Shown: positions 1 through 10,557 of the stretch, piece by piece
Layout: each line of letters opens with the position of its first letter
Numbering within the stretch: position 1 is the stretch's first letter
Source of the DNA: Liopterus haemorrhoidalis
Lineage: Eukaryota; Arthropoda; Insecta; Coleoptera; Dytiscidae
Assembly (NCBI GenBank): GCA_963971575.1
Contig: OZ020620.1
Coordinates: 41,950,924-42,014,923 of the forward strand
Reading direction: 5' to 3'
DNA: 64,000 nucleotides
Made by a program: the position numbers and the translations under genes
Notes under the pieces: generated by a model
The model's input: only the letters and a program-made list of their open reading frames with translations
What the model was told of the DNA's origin: nothing
The model's database searches: none

Positions 1-75
1 CACATCACGTCAGGTTCCATAGAGAAAAGCATTTATTGATTTTTTTAAAATTATATAAATTAGCGTCACAAAACT

Positions 76-802
76 TTATTTTTTATTAAAAAACTTATAT
101 TTTTTTGTGCGATTGGCTTTCCTCTTGTAATCAGTTATCGCGGTATCCCTCTGAAGGCACCAACAGTAGTCTGCAAGCATGGCTGGTTCCCATCTACCAG
201 TCTGTAAAAGATTCCACTGTTTTATCTGGATCCTAATATTTCTGATTTTTCTTTGGTCAAATCTAAATCTCTGATAAGTTCGTTTAGTTCTGATTGACTA
301 ATCAAGTGTGGTTCTGTAATAGTAGTTGGATCTTGAAATACCTCATCTCTAGAAGGGCCGGGAACGTTATCTTCTTCCATAGAACTCGATGAACTTGAAA
401 ATCGTTTTGGTACTGGAATGTCTGGAGAATGGGGTAGCGGCATTGATACTGATGGTACATAAGCATATTTCACTGAATTTTTGATTTTTTAGAAAAACCC
501 TTCACATTTGTCAAACCGAAATAACAGTCGTCTATGTGGTTCTTGGGTTCACGCCACTGCATTGGTACATCAAAAGCCATCACTTTTATAGTACCATTGT
601 ACCAACCCGTCAAATATTTATAACATTTTAAACAACACACTTGGGGCACCCATGATTTGTCTTGATTTTTAATTACACTCTTAAAATAAGCTTGATAATA
701 CTTCTCAAGCAATGGAGAAATTGGCTTTTTTTTCACTTTTAGGAGTAAATGACCACAAACATAACAAAATAAGTTAGGAGAATTAACAAAAACGCGCGGC
801 AT
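76..802 (-). pseudogene. Broken copy of a multicopy insect ORF (transposon-associated, unknown function)
   Basis: Read on the - strand, an ATG at 801 opens a 110-codon frame with a Cys pattern (FCYVCGHLL, then QVCCLKCYKYL, then WREPKNHIDDCYFG). That frame stops at 470. The homologous text resumes in another frame with VKYAYVPSVSMPLPHSPDIP and a Ser-rich acidic linker, then SELNELIRDLDLTKEK. After more breaks a third frame gives MLADYCWCLQRD and KRKANRTK, ending at a stop near 76. I recognise this from memory as the layout of a protein found in many near-identical copies in arthropod genomes, so it is probably carried by a mobile element. At least two frameshifts and an in-frame stop make this copy a pseudogene. 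No function is assigned. Confidence 0.6.
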
Positions 803-1014
803 TTTGTAGATTTATAACTAATTTAAATGTTTTCATGACTTTTGTACACAGCAAGGATATATTTTTATGAATAGGCTCAAACAAGTTTTATCAAGAATAA
901 ACAAATTAAGATTTTACTTATCTATGTTTTGAGACGTGATATCTAAATTTAAATTTGTTTTTTTTTGCTTACTAGGTATACCTAATACGAATTACTATTC
1001 GAAATATTGGTGAT

Positions 1015-2066
1015 TTTTAGGGTTTTGTAGGTATGACCAAAAAACCCTTATACCGTCATTTTGTCGTCTGTCTGTCTGTCTGTCTGTCGGTCTGTCTGTC
1101 TGTCTGTTCGGTAAAAATTGTAGCCAAACGGCTAAACTTAGAGAGTTGAAATTTGGCATGCTTATACAACTTTTTGACCCGCACATAGGAAAAATACTAA
1201 AATATCTAAAAAACATATCCCTCTAAAAATATAAACAAATATGTGCTCATAGAAAAAAAAAATATTTTTTTTAAATTCTGAGTAGGGTATCAAATGAAAG
1301 CCCTTAGTACGTGGATTAACGATCAAAATTTTATTTTTGCAAAATAAATTATTTTGATGCGATTTTTGCCAAAATTGTGCAAAAAAATTTTTGTCCCACA
1401 CCCTGTAGCCCAGATGGTTTAAACTAAAAATCTGAAAAAATTCTAAGTAATGTACATTGGTGTGAACCGCAATAGTACAACAGGAATTTTTGATCAGACT
1501 ATGTTTTCGGAAAATAACGCATTTTTTGTGTTTTTAACTAAAATATGTTAACTATTTAATACGTTGTGTAACATACCACATCAGTAGCTCTCGTGGCGTG
1601 GTTGGATTTGTCGTACGCTTAATAATATAAGAAACTTGCAAACTAGGGTTCGAATCCTGTTGATTTTTTTTTTTGCGTTTTTATTTTGTTTAAATTATTT
1701 TGTTAAAATTCTAGTTATATTTGGTAAATGTTGCATTTAATTTTTAAAAGCGTAAATTTAATAACTAGTGGAAAGTGTTGAAATTATAATTTAATTCTAT
1801 GTATGACGAAATCAAAGGGCGGGACTTATGATGTAAGCAACCAATGGAAACCATAGGTGCAATTTTCAAAATCTTAATGAACTTTGCTATATAAAAAAAA
1901 TACTGCATATATTTAGAAACTTAAATAATGGTATTAGGCATTCGAATTAAAATTCATAAAAAAATATTTTAACATAAAATTTGTTTTGGCATCCCAAATA
2001 ATCATCGTTCAGTTACTAAATACCTGCAAAACCCAGATATGTGTGAAAATTCACACTTCACATCAA
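1015..2066 (+). repeat. Helentron/DINE-1-like nonautonomous element, copy A
   Basis: It starts with TAGGGTTTTGTAGGTATGAC and runs into a (GTCT)n tract at 1067-1106. It ends with AATACCTGCAAAACCC followed by a hairpin, GTGTGAAAATTCACAC. The first and last 15 bases are subterminal inverted repeats (GGGTTTTGTAGGTAT against ATACCTGCAAAACCC). A microsatellite near the 5' end plus a 3' terminal stem-loop is the layout known for DINE-1/HINE elements of the Helentron group; that class assignment is inference. Other copies lie at 6361-7148, 7751-8827, 42619-43127 (inverted) and 61030-62135. A tRNA-like cassette sits inside at about 1586-1662. Confidence 0.6.
1586..1662 (+). other. tRNA-like cassette in copy A
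   Basis: A perfect RNA polymerase III B box (GGTTCGAATCC) lies at 1647-1657, with an A-box-like GTGGCGTGGTTGG about 50 bases upstream. No convincing cloverleaf with a paired acceptor stem can be drawn, so this is a tRNA-derived relic and not a functional tRNA. The equivalent place in the other copies holds different tRNA-like sequence. Confidence 0.45.
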
Positions 2067-2226
2067 TTTTTTTAGTGTTGCATAGTGTAATTAACGAAAT
2101 AATTAACTAAAAGCTCTATTGGCAATTACATTAATATTCTATTGCATATAACAAAATTATCATGGTGTCAAAATTTGAATATTCACCATTATTTATGTCA
2201 GTGTTAATAATATTAGTCTTTTTTAG

Positions 2227-5200
2227 AAGCAAGAAATGTGAGGCAAATAGCAGATAAAAGCTACCACGTTCACGAAAATTGGAAACCCGCGAATCCTATA
2301 ATGCCCCGTGAGACTTGGAATGAGAAACCAATACCTAGAAGAAACCAAAGTATCTATCGAAGAGCGGAACTTAGTCCAAACTGGTTTAACCAGACGATTT
2401 TCCCCATACAGTGGCCACTCAGAGCCAAACATATATCGGAAGTATACTCATGGGTATTGGCTTATTTAGTGATGGACGTACTTTGGCTGGTTTCTACAAT
2501 ATTGTTAATGTGTAAGAATATTATCAAAATTGCATACTTCTTTAGACTTTCATAGGTATGATCAGTGGTGTATTGTAAAAAAAAAATGTACTGAAATGCC
2601 TGTCAATTAACTACAAATGTTATCTGCAGTGCCGCAACAACATAAATTGGCGCCTGGTGCGTAAAATTATTTGCCCCCCCCCCTCACTAATTACATACGC
2701 AATTTTTAAAATTTTATGGTAGGGTGATCATCAGTAAGGGAACGTTTAAAACATTTACTTACCTTATTTTCTTCACCAAAATGTTATTTAAGATATTTAC
2801 TTACCATATTTTATAGAGAATCCTTAAAATCTTATTGTTTTATTTTGATGCAAGTGAAAATAAAAGAATAACTTAGAAAAATAAAAAACATAACTTTATT
2901 CATTAAAATCACAAAATCGCCAGAAAAGGAACACTTACTCCTAATAAAGGAACTATCTTATTACCAGTAAAGGAACATACAAAAATATATATTATAAAGT
3001 CATTTTTTTTAACAATAAATGTATAAAAAAAAATTTAAAAAAAAACATTCGTTGGTATTATTTTTTAGTTTAGTTTTAACCTTTTTCTTTGGTTTGGTTT
3101 AAATTGCAATATTAACGATTATATTAACAAATTATGTTACAAATCTTATAATAAACTCAAAAATCATCAAGCTCTTGGCCCATTGTAGAACGCAAATAAT
3201 TTTTTATTAACTTTAATTTACTAATACTGCGTTAATTCGAAGCAACAGTTACAGGTAGCGTTAAAAATATGCGCAGTGCAATGCCAGTATTAGGGTACAC
3301 ATCTTTTAAATCGTAAGTGTGGATCACTTCTAACAATAGGGGATAGGCATGATTTTTTTTTATTTTTTTATTATATTCCTCTTGATGTATATAAACATAA
3401 AAAACAGTTTTTATTTTTTTTTTTTTAATTTGAAGGCTTTAAAAAATCAAAAATGTATGTAGCGCGCGAAAACGACGTGTGACGTCATAATCCTTTCTAA
3501 CTGACGCATGAGACTACTAGCCAATCCAGCGAACGGTTGTTTATGCAGCGAACATAGTCTGTTGTGAATTATTTGTTTGTGTAACTTTTATAGGTTATGT
3601 AAAGGAGAGTGATTTTAATTAAAATAAAGTTTAATTCTATAAAAACAATTTATAGATGTTTACCGAATTAAATTTTATATTAAAATATGGAATATCCAGG
3701 CCCCAGTACTTCGAAACATTATCGAAAATATTGTTCAGTACCGATGTGCACAATTAGTTCAACTAGAAATCCAAAAAAACTATTTATATCATTACCTAAT
3801 GGCGAAAAACAACAGAAAAGGCGAAATTTGTGGCTGAAAACTATGAGGCGAAATAAAACCGATATTTCAGAAAAAAGTAAACTTTATGTTGTGTGCATAA
3901 ATGCATCAATGTTGGGTAAATTATCACTCTGAGCCCTAACAAAATCTTTATCTGCCATTTTAATAGTAAATACGTGAAAAATTGTTTAAAAACAAATACA
4001 AAACTCTCGAACAATACAATACACACACGTGTGAAGATTATGTTGTAGCTGTCTGTATCTGTGATGTGAAAACCCTATCGTTTGACGTCATACTCAGTCG
4101 TTTCTACTCGGCAACCTTCGCCCCGTGCTCGGAATATTTCAAATTTACAATATTTTAATTAAAAAATTTGGCTATAATGTTAATTAAAATGTGATTTTTG
4201 TTTTGATAGGTGACATAACTAACATTAACATATCAAAATAATGTAGTTTTAAGGAAATACAAATTTTATGCGTATCCCCTATTGCATTGCAGTGGCAGTT
4301 GTACAGTCAATTAATGATCTTGCCTGCCATTTGAAACTTTCGATTATGAAATCCAATTTGTGTTGATTATAGTTTATTAATATAAAAGATAATAATAAAA
4401 AAAAAAATTTGACCATTCGGCGCCCCTATGAATCCGGCGCCTGGTGCGGCGGCACCGGTCGCACCACCCTTGTTGCGGCACTGGTTATCTGTCTTTTACA
4501 ATTGTTAAAAAAGTAAAAATGTCCCTAATACATCACTAGGAATGACGAAGAAATGCGTCTGTCTGTGTACGGTAGAAATTGTGGACAAACGGCTGGATCA
4601 AGAGTTGAAATTTGTCTTGCATTCAGAGAGTCACCGAAATTTATTTCGTTCCGGCTTTCGGTTACGTTCCAAGTAAACTTTTTCGTTCCGGTTTCGGTTT
4701 CGATTCGTCGAAAAATTTCGGTTCAGTTCCGGTTCAAATAACAAGTTAAATTTTAATAAACACTGTGAACTTTCTCTTATAAAAATAAAAAATAACAGTT
4801 CGTAGAATCGTAATATTATAAGGAAGAAAACAGAAATTGTTAACAAATTGACTTTATTTACGCCGATTTTACATGTATATTTGAACAATTAATGTTCACA
4901 CGTAAACTTCCATCACTGGTGTTGGGTGTATGAGCCATTAAATTGTTTTTTCTTTTAATTTTGTTTATTCATTTATTTCTGATAATCGTTGATAATCGGG
5001 CACAATTCGGTAGTAAATACTTAATAGAAATAGAATTCTTTACTAACCTTTCATTGGACACAATACAGAAATGTTATGTATAATCTGCATCTATACAACA
5101 TAAATATATGCAGAGCCGGCGCAAGGGGCGACCGCAAGCAAGATTTAATTGAGCGCCCCTAAGTAGGGCGCAAGTAGCTTTTTTCGAGATCTTCCCTTCT

Positions 5201-7799
5201 AAATTTCAAGTGAAGATCTAAAAACCAAAAGGTCCTCACTATTAAATTTCAAGTGAAGACCTAAAAAAAAAGGTACTCACTTCTAAAATTACATTTCACT
5301 GCCTTACTTTTGTATTCATTTGGTCATTTAGCGCCCCCCTCGCAGTGGCGCCCGCATGCCCGGCAGTGCCGGCTCTGAATATATGAAATGCGTAGTGTTA
5401 CCAGTTGTCACATAATTATCAGGTCTTAGTTTTTAGTAAATTCTGAAAAGAATTTCAGATATTCTGATAAATATAGCTTTTTTATTACCGTAATGACCAT
5501 TACTATCGAAGAAATATAATTTTTGAGGTAATCTAATAATAAAAATAATTCAGGCAATGCTGCACCATAAATTTATCACAAACAAGTGGCAACACTGGTA
5601 GGCAGTGTCAAATGAAGGAGTAAGGGTTACTCTTACGTTTACGAAAGAAGCATTACATTTCATCAGGGAGAATTAAAGAAAGGGGTTAACGAATTAATTA
5701 AATAAAAAAAAAAAACAAATTAAACCGAAATAAACCGTTATTTTATTTTTTTTTTTTTTCGTTCTAACCGAAATTAACCGTTATTTTTGTTTCGTTTCGG
5801 TTTTCGTTTCGGTTTTTAAATTTAGCAATTTTACGTTCCGGTTACGATTCCGGTTTTGTTAAAAATTCCGGTTTTCGGTTTTCGGTTCGGTTCCGGTTCG
5901 ACTCTCTGCTTGCATTTGACCCGTATTTATAAAAAATATATGTAACAATTTTTTCTTGTTTCAGGTGCAGCATGTGTAAAAATAAGGGGTACACCAGCGA
6001 TTTTCTTTTTCATTCCTTGGATTATTATAACGATTTTTTTATTAGCTATAGATATCATAGCCACTGGTTATTTTGCATCAAGTATCCCGTACACTGCAGT
6101 AAGTAAAATTAAATCAGGTTCCACCAACCTCTTTGCGAGATACCAAAAGTTTCTTACAGAAGATTAATATCTGAAATAAAATTAGTATCTAATAGGATAT
6201 TTTTAAATGGAAAAAAGAAAAAATATATAAGAAATTATAAATAAAAACCATTCAGCAGATATTTGAGTACCCTACGGGTCAAAATGATTTAATTTTCTTT
6301 AAGAATGTGTACGTGTACCCAGTGGAATCATTAAGTGCAATATTTTTCGACGAAGGTTCTTTGACCCGCACATAGGAAAAATACTAAAACATCTAAAAAA
6401 CATATCCCCCTAAAAATATAAACAAATATGTGCTCATCGAAAAAAAATATTTTTTTTAAATTCTGAGTAGGGTATCAAATGAAAGCCCTTAGTACGTGGA
6501 TTAACGATCAAATTTTTATTTTTGCAAAATAAATTATTTTAATGCGATTTTTGCCAAAATTGTGCAAAAAAATTTTGTCCCGCACCCTGTAGCCCAGATG
6601 GTTAAAACTAAAAATCTAAAAAAATTCTAAGTAATGTATATTGGTGTGAACCGAAATAGTACAACAGGAATTTTTGATCAGATTATGTTTTCGGAAAATA
6701 ACGCATTTTTTGTGGTTTTTGGTTCACAAAGTACAAAAGTTATACCTATGTAAGACACCCTATGTTATACATATGCAAGGCGTGCGATAGCGTAATGGTT
6801 AGCGCACTGGTGTCGTAAGCTAAAATACGCTGGAAACGAAGGGTTTCGATTTCGAGTACGGAGTGAATTTTATTTTTTCTGCATTTTTTTTTTTGCATTT
6901 TTATCATGTTGAAATTATTTTGTCAAAATTCTAGTTATATTTTAACAAATGTTGCATTTAATTTTTAAGAGCGTAAATTTAATAACCAGTCTTATTATAT
7001 GATTAACAGACGATACATTATTTTAAAAATATCGTTCATTTGGCCGTGATTACTACAAAGTAAAATTTGTCCTACACACTCAGCATGCCGCGTTCACTTA
7101 TTATATACCTGCAAAACCCTGAAATGTGTGAATATTCACACTTCACATCAATTTTTTTATATATATAAAACACAATACAAGTATTTTGTGATGGTGGTCG
7201 ATCCTGTGGTGGCCACTGCTGATTTTTTTTACTTGATTTTGATCAATTGAATAGTACGCAAAGTAAAAACTGTACAGTCGATATTTAATTTTTTTTTTTT
7301 TAAATTGGTTTAATTATGGTTGCTCCAACAGCTCTGTTATTAGCTCCTCGGGACATTAGTTTACATGTATATTTTGGTTGTCCATACACTAAATTGACCA
7401 TAAATAAAATTTCAAATGTGCAAGCTGCTATTTATTATTATTATTTATTTTTTTTTTTTCGTACATAGAGGTGTATGTGTATTTATTTTACAGACATGGG
7501 GTGATTATCTTACTTATGTTGGTGTTGAACACTTGGATGCAGTAATTGTTAGGGAAACAGCTAAATTTTTTCCAAAAGATCAAAATATATTCACATGGCC
7601 GGCCGTTGCAGCTACATTGTTTGTTTCAAGATGTATCATTATTTGGATTTTAAATTTGTTAGCATTATTGGTAATTCTACACATATTTAGAAGAGTTATA
7701 GGTCAAACGGTAAGTCAAAAAATATAATACTAAAAAATTAATTTTCATTTTTAGGGTTTTGTAGGTATGACCAAAAAACCCTTATACTGTCATTTTGTC

Positions 7800-7853
<54 letters not shown>

Positions 7854-10291
7854 TCGGTAAAAATTGTAGCCAAACGGCTAAACCTAGAGAGTTGAAATTT
7901 GGCATGCTTATACAACTATTTGACCCGCACATAGGAAAAATACTAAAACATTTAAAAAACATATCCCCCTAAAAATATAAACAAATATATGCTCATCGAA
8001 AAAAAAATATTTTTTTACAATTCTGTGTAGGGTATCAAATGAAAGCCCTTGGTACGTGGATTAATGATCAAAATTTTATTTTTGCAAAATAATTTTTTTT
8101 GAGGCTATTTTTGCCAAAATTGTGCAAAAAAATTTTTGTCCCACACCCTGTAGCCGAGATGGTTTAAACTAAAAATCTGAAAAAATTCTCAGTAATGTAC
8201 ATTGGTGTGAACCGGAATAGTACAACAGGAATTTTTGACCAGTTATGTTTTCGGAAAATAACGCATTTTTTGTGTTTTTAAGTAAAATATGTAATATATT
8301 TAATCCGCTATTTAACATACTAAACGAGTGATCCTGTGTAACACAGTGGTAGCATTGTCGCTTAGTGAGTTGAAACTACTGTAAGAAACTGTGTTCGAAT
8401 CCCGCCAATGTTTATTTTTTCAGTTTTTTTTTTGCATTTTTATTTTGTTTAAATTATTTTGTCAAAATTCTAGTTATATTTTGGTAAATGTTGCATTTAA
8501 TTTTTAAAAGCGTAAATTTAATAACCAGTGGGAAGTTTTGAAATTATAATTTAATTCTATATTTAAAGGTATCAGAGGGCGAGGCTTATGATTTAAGCAA
8601 CCAATGGAAGCCATAGACGCAATTTTCAAAATCTTAATGAACCTTGCTATATAAAAAAAAAATACTGCACATATTTAGAAACGTAAATAATGGTATTAGG
8701 CATTCGAATTAAAATAATAAAAAAAATATTTTGACATAAAATTTGTTTTGGCATCCCAAATAATCATCACATAGTTAATAAATACCTGCGAAACCCTGAA
8801 ATGTGTGAAAATTCACACTTCACATCATTTTTTCAGTTTTTTCTTTTTATACATGATAATTTTCAAAAATGCAAACTCTTGAAATCAAAATTTCCTCTTA
8901 GTTTGTTTTTATAAAATTGAACAGAATATACAGAGTGTTTGTTTGAAACGGGGCACCCCGAAAATCTCCTTTATTTGTAAAGATACTAAAAATCTTCAGA
9001 ACAAAAGTTAAACTAGACAAAAAGGCCCATCTAAAGGTTACTATAAGAATTCTGAGGCACTTCCGGTTTCACCGGAAATGATGTCAACTTTTGATCTAGC
9101 ATAGGGAATCGATAATTTTATATTTTTTTCCTAAAAGTACATTAAATTAGCTTTACAATGACACCAAAAAGTCATATTTTTATGTTAACCATTTCAAAAT
9201 GGCGACCATTTATTTACAAAATAATAATCAACATAAGTTTTACAAAGTTGAACGTAGCAAGCTTTGAAAACAATAAAAAAAAGAAACAAAATATCTCTAA
9301 AATAAACTGTTATAACTAGTTATTATATGAAATAACATGAAATAACTTAAATTTTAATTATTCAATTAAATGTTTTATAAATAACCAGAGTTTAATAGTT
9401 TATTTTGCCATTTTTCTCACGCCATTGGATTTTTTCGTTTGGGGGTATTTAAAAGATAGATTGTATCGGACAACACCAACGACGATAGAAGATTTAGAAG
9501 AAAGGGTTAGAAATGCAATCCGGGATATCCAAGAGTGTACTCTTATAAGGGCGATGGAAGAGTTTTTATTAAGAATGAGAAAATGTGTGGACAATAATGG
9601 TGGTTTAATCGAACATTTGTAATTTTTTTTTGTAAAATAATTGTAAAAAGTAATAGTTTTTTTTTTCTAAATAGTCAAATAGTTTATTTTAGAGATATTT
9701 TGTTTCTTTTTTTATTGTTTTCAAAGCTTGCTACGTTCAACTTTGTAAAACTTATGTTGATTATTATTTTGTAAATAAATGTTCGCCATTTTGAAATGGT
9801 TAACATAAAAATATGATTTTTTGGTGTCATTGTAAAGCTAATTTAATGTACTTTTAGGAAAAAAATATAAAATTATCGATTCCTTAAGCTAGATCAAAAG
9901 TTGACATCATTTCCGGTGAAACCGAAAGTTCCTCAGAATTCTTATAGTAACCTTTAGATGGACCTTTTTGTCTAATTTAACTTTTATTCTGAAGATTTTT
10001 TTGTATCTTTACAAATAAAGGAGATTTTCGGGGTGCCCCGTTTGAAACAAACACCCTGTATATAATAGCTGAAATATCATATAAAATTTTTGTAAATGTT
10101 ATGAGAATTACTGTTGAATAATCTCGCATATATAATATTTTGTGCTATTTCAGATTATAAAAGAATACGCAATACAAGAACCTTGTTATCGTCCAACATC
10201 CTGCCAAAGTTTTGCTCCACCATCACCTCCTGCATGCTATAATCCTGCCCCTCCAAAATCCTTCTTCGATTATCTTCTAGAACTTTGCTGA
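2227..10291 (+). CDS. Insect multipass membrane protein, function unknown (last four exons)
   Basis: Exons 2227-2511, 5965-6098, 7494-7709 and 10154-10291 join in phase through GT-AG introns and give about 256 residues ending in a TGA at 10289-10291. The first exon begins after a TTTTTTAG acceptor, so at least one upstream exon with the start codon is missing. The protein has a polar Trp/Pro-rich N-terminal part, then hydrophobic segments EVYSWVLAYLVMDVLWLVST, PAIFFFIPWIIITIFLLAID and VSRCIIIWILNLLALLVILH. The tail is short, Cys/Pro-rich (PTSCQSFAPPSPPACYNPAP) and probably cytoplasmic. I see three clear membrane spans and do not recognise the family. Introns are packed with transposons (2627-4483, 4624-5908, 6361-7148, 7751-8827, 8931-10058). 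The gene is convergent with PKG, stop codons 267 bp apart. Confidence 0.75.
3163..3333 (-). pseudogene. hAT transposase C-terminal fragment
   Basis: Translation on the - strand gives LEVIHTYDLKDVYPNTG, then IALRIFLTLPVTVAS, a stop in place of a conserved residue, and SKLKLIKNYLRSTMGQE. This matches the conserved end of ZMYM1-like hAT transposases (consensus ASxERSFSKLKLIKNYLRS). One in-frame stop and loss of the upstream DDE core show it is dead. Confidence 0.8.
3339..4279. mobile_element. TA-flanked DNA element with GGGGATA termini and two inward-facing ORF remnants, copy 1
   Basis: The ends read GGGGATAGGCATGA and, inverted, GGGGATACGCATAA, flanked by TA on both sides within an AATATT-like context. 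A + strand THAP exon (3687-3932) and a - strand ORF start (ATG at 3958) face each other. It is nested in the hAT element 2627-4483. A second copy in the opposite orientation lies at 53608-54515. Confidence 0.7.
3687..3932 (+). pseudogene. THAP-domain N-terminus (transposon ORF1 remnant)
   Basis: The ATG frame gives YCSVPMC, FISLPNGEK, RRNLWLKTM and KLYVVC, the C-x4-C, FxxLP, W and late C of a THAP zinc-coordinating DNA-binding domain. THAP domains are known in P-element, Kolobok and related transposases. After the late Cys the frame runs into the antisense of the second ORF (INASMLG), so the rest of the protein was lost in an internal deletion. Confidence 0.6.
4550..4615 (+). repeat. Fragment of the Helentron/DINE-1-like family, split by a hAT insertion
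   Basis: The stretch CTGTGTACGGTAGAAATTGT and the following text match the segment after the (GTCT)n tract of copies A and C. It resumes after the hAT element at about 5917 (GACCCGTATTTATAAA). The hAT element is therefore younger than this copy. Confidence 0.55.
4624..5908. mobile_element. hAT MITE with TTCCGG/TTTCGG subterminal repeats, 8-bp TSD
   Basis: Inverted ends CAGAGAGTC and GACTCTCTG are flanked by an exact 8-bp duplication CTTGCATT (4616-4623 and 5909-5916). Both subterminal regions are rich in repeated TTCCGGTTTCGG-like words, a usual arrangement for transposase binding sites. No transposase is left. It carries a nested MITE at 5111-5377. Confidence 0.85.
5111..5377. mobile_element. 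Nested hAT MITE, CAGAGCCGG ends, 8-bp TSD
   Basis: Ends CAGAGCCGGCGC and GTGCCGGCTCTG are flanked by AATATATG on both sides (5103-5110 and 5378-5385). The middle holds degenerate units of the shared core (AAGGTCCTCACT, TCAAGTGAAGA) seen in at least seven other loci here. Confidence 0.85.
6361..7148 (+). repeat. Helentron/DINE-1-like element, copy B (5' truncated)
   Basis: Similarity to copy A starts at TTGACCCGCACATAGG and runs to the 3' hairpin GTGTGAATATTCACAC. The inner cassette at about 6781-6862 has a strong A box (TAGCGTAATGG, 6788-6798) and a degenerate B box (GGGTTTCGATTTCG), different from the cassette of copy A. Confidence 0.55.
7751..8827 (+). repeat. Helentron/DINE-1-like element, copy C
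   Basis: This is a full-length copy with the TAGGGTTTTGTAGGTATGAC start, a longer (GTCT)n tract at 7800-7852 and the 3' hairpin. Its inner cassette (about 8330-8408) has an A-box-like TAACACAGTGGTAGC and a near-perfect B box (TGTTCGAATCC). It lies in the last intron of the membrane-protein gene. Confidence 0.6.
8931..10058 (+). mobile_element. mariner-type deletion derivative with about 380-bp terminal inverted repeats
   Basis: It starts TA-CAGAGTGTTTGTTTGAAACG and ends in CGTTTGAAACAAACACCCTG-TA. The arms 8931-9311 and 9680-10058 are inverted near-copies with scattered differences. Only the last third of a transposase remains between them. The TA duplication is that of the IS630-Tc1-mariner superfamily. 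Confidence 0.8.
9414..9622 (+). pseudogene. mariner-type transposase C-terminal remnant
   Basis: The frame reads FLTPLDFFVWGYLKDRLY, then EDLEERVRNAIRDI, and ends in a stop after GGLIEHL. LTPLDFFxWGYLK is the segment just after the third catalytic Asp in DD-D transposases of this type. The N-terminal domain and all three acidic residues are gone. Confidence 0.75.
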
Positions 10292-10557
10292 TATTATATA
10301 CTAAGTCTTTTTTATAAAATTAAAATATCATTTAATAACAAAAAAACACACCACATGAGGTTATGTTTAAAAAATAAATAAACAGTTTAAAAACTTTATT
10401 GTTGTACAAAATTACTAATTTCTCTAATAACTATTCCAAATTCCCAATATCACACTGCTTTTTAAGGAATCTGGATGTTATTTGTGCTTTGTTCCTAATT
10501 TCTAAATTTGCGCCAGCGCAAATTTTATAACAATTATTTAAAATATGTAAAAATATA

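Larger units (their letters stand above)
2627..4483. mobile_element. hAT element with transposase remnant, 8-bp TSD
   Basis: The termini are inverted repeats CAGTGCCGCAACAA and TTGTTGCGGCACTG. The exact 8-bp duplication GTTATCTG flanks the element at 2619-2626 and 4484-4491. The - strand encodes the C-terminal dimerisation region of a hAT transposase. A second transposon (3339-4279) has landed inside it. The element lies in the first visible intron of the membrane-protein gene. Confidence 0.85.

Noticed and set aside
995..1216. Open frame on the - strand with a TDRQTDRQTDR repeat (also at 7738-7962)
   Set aside because: It is the (GTCT)n tract of the Helentron/DINE-1-like element read in frame; both occurrences sit at the same place in the repeat.
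4631..4888. Open frame with RNRNRN repeats
   Set aside because: It translates the TTCCGGTTTCGG subterminal repeats of a hAT MITE.
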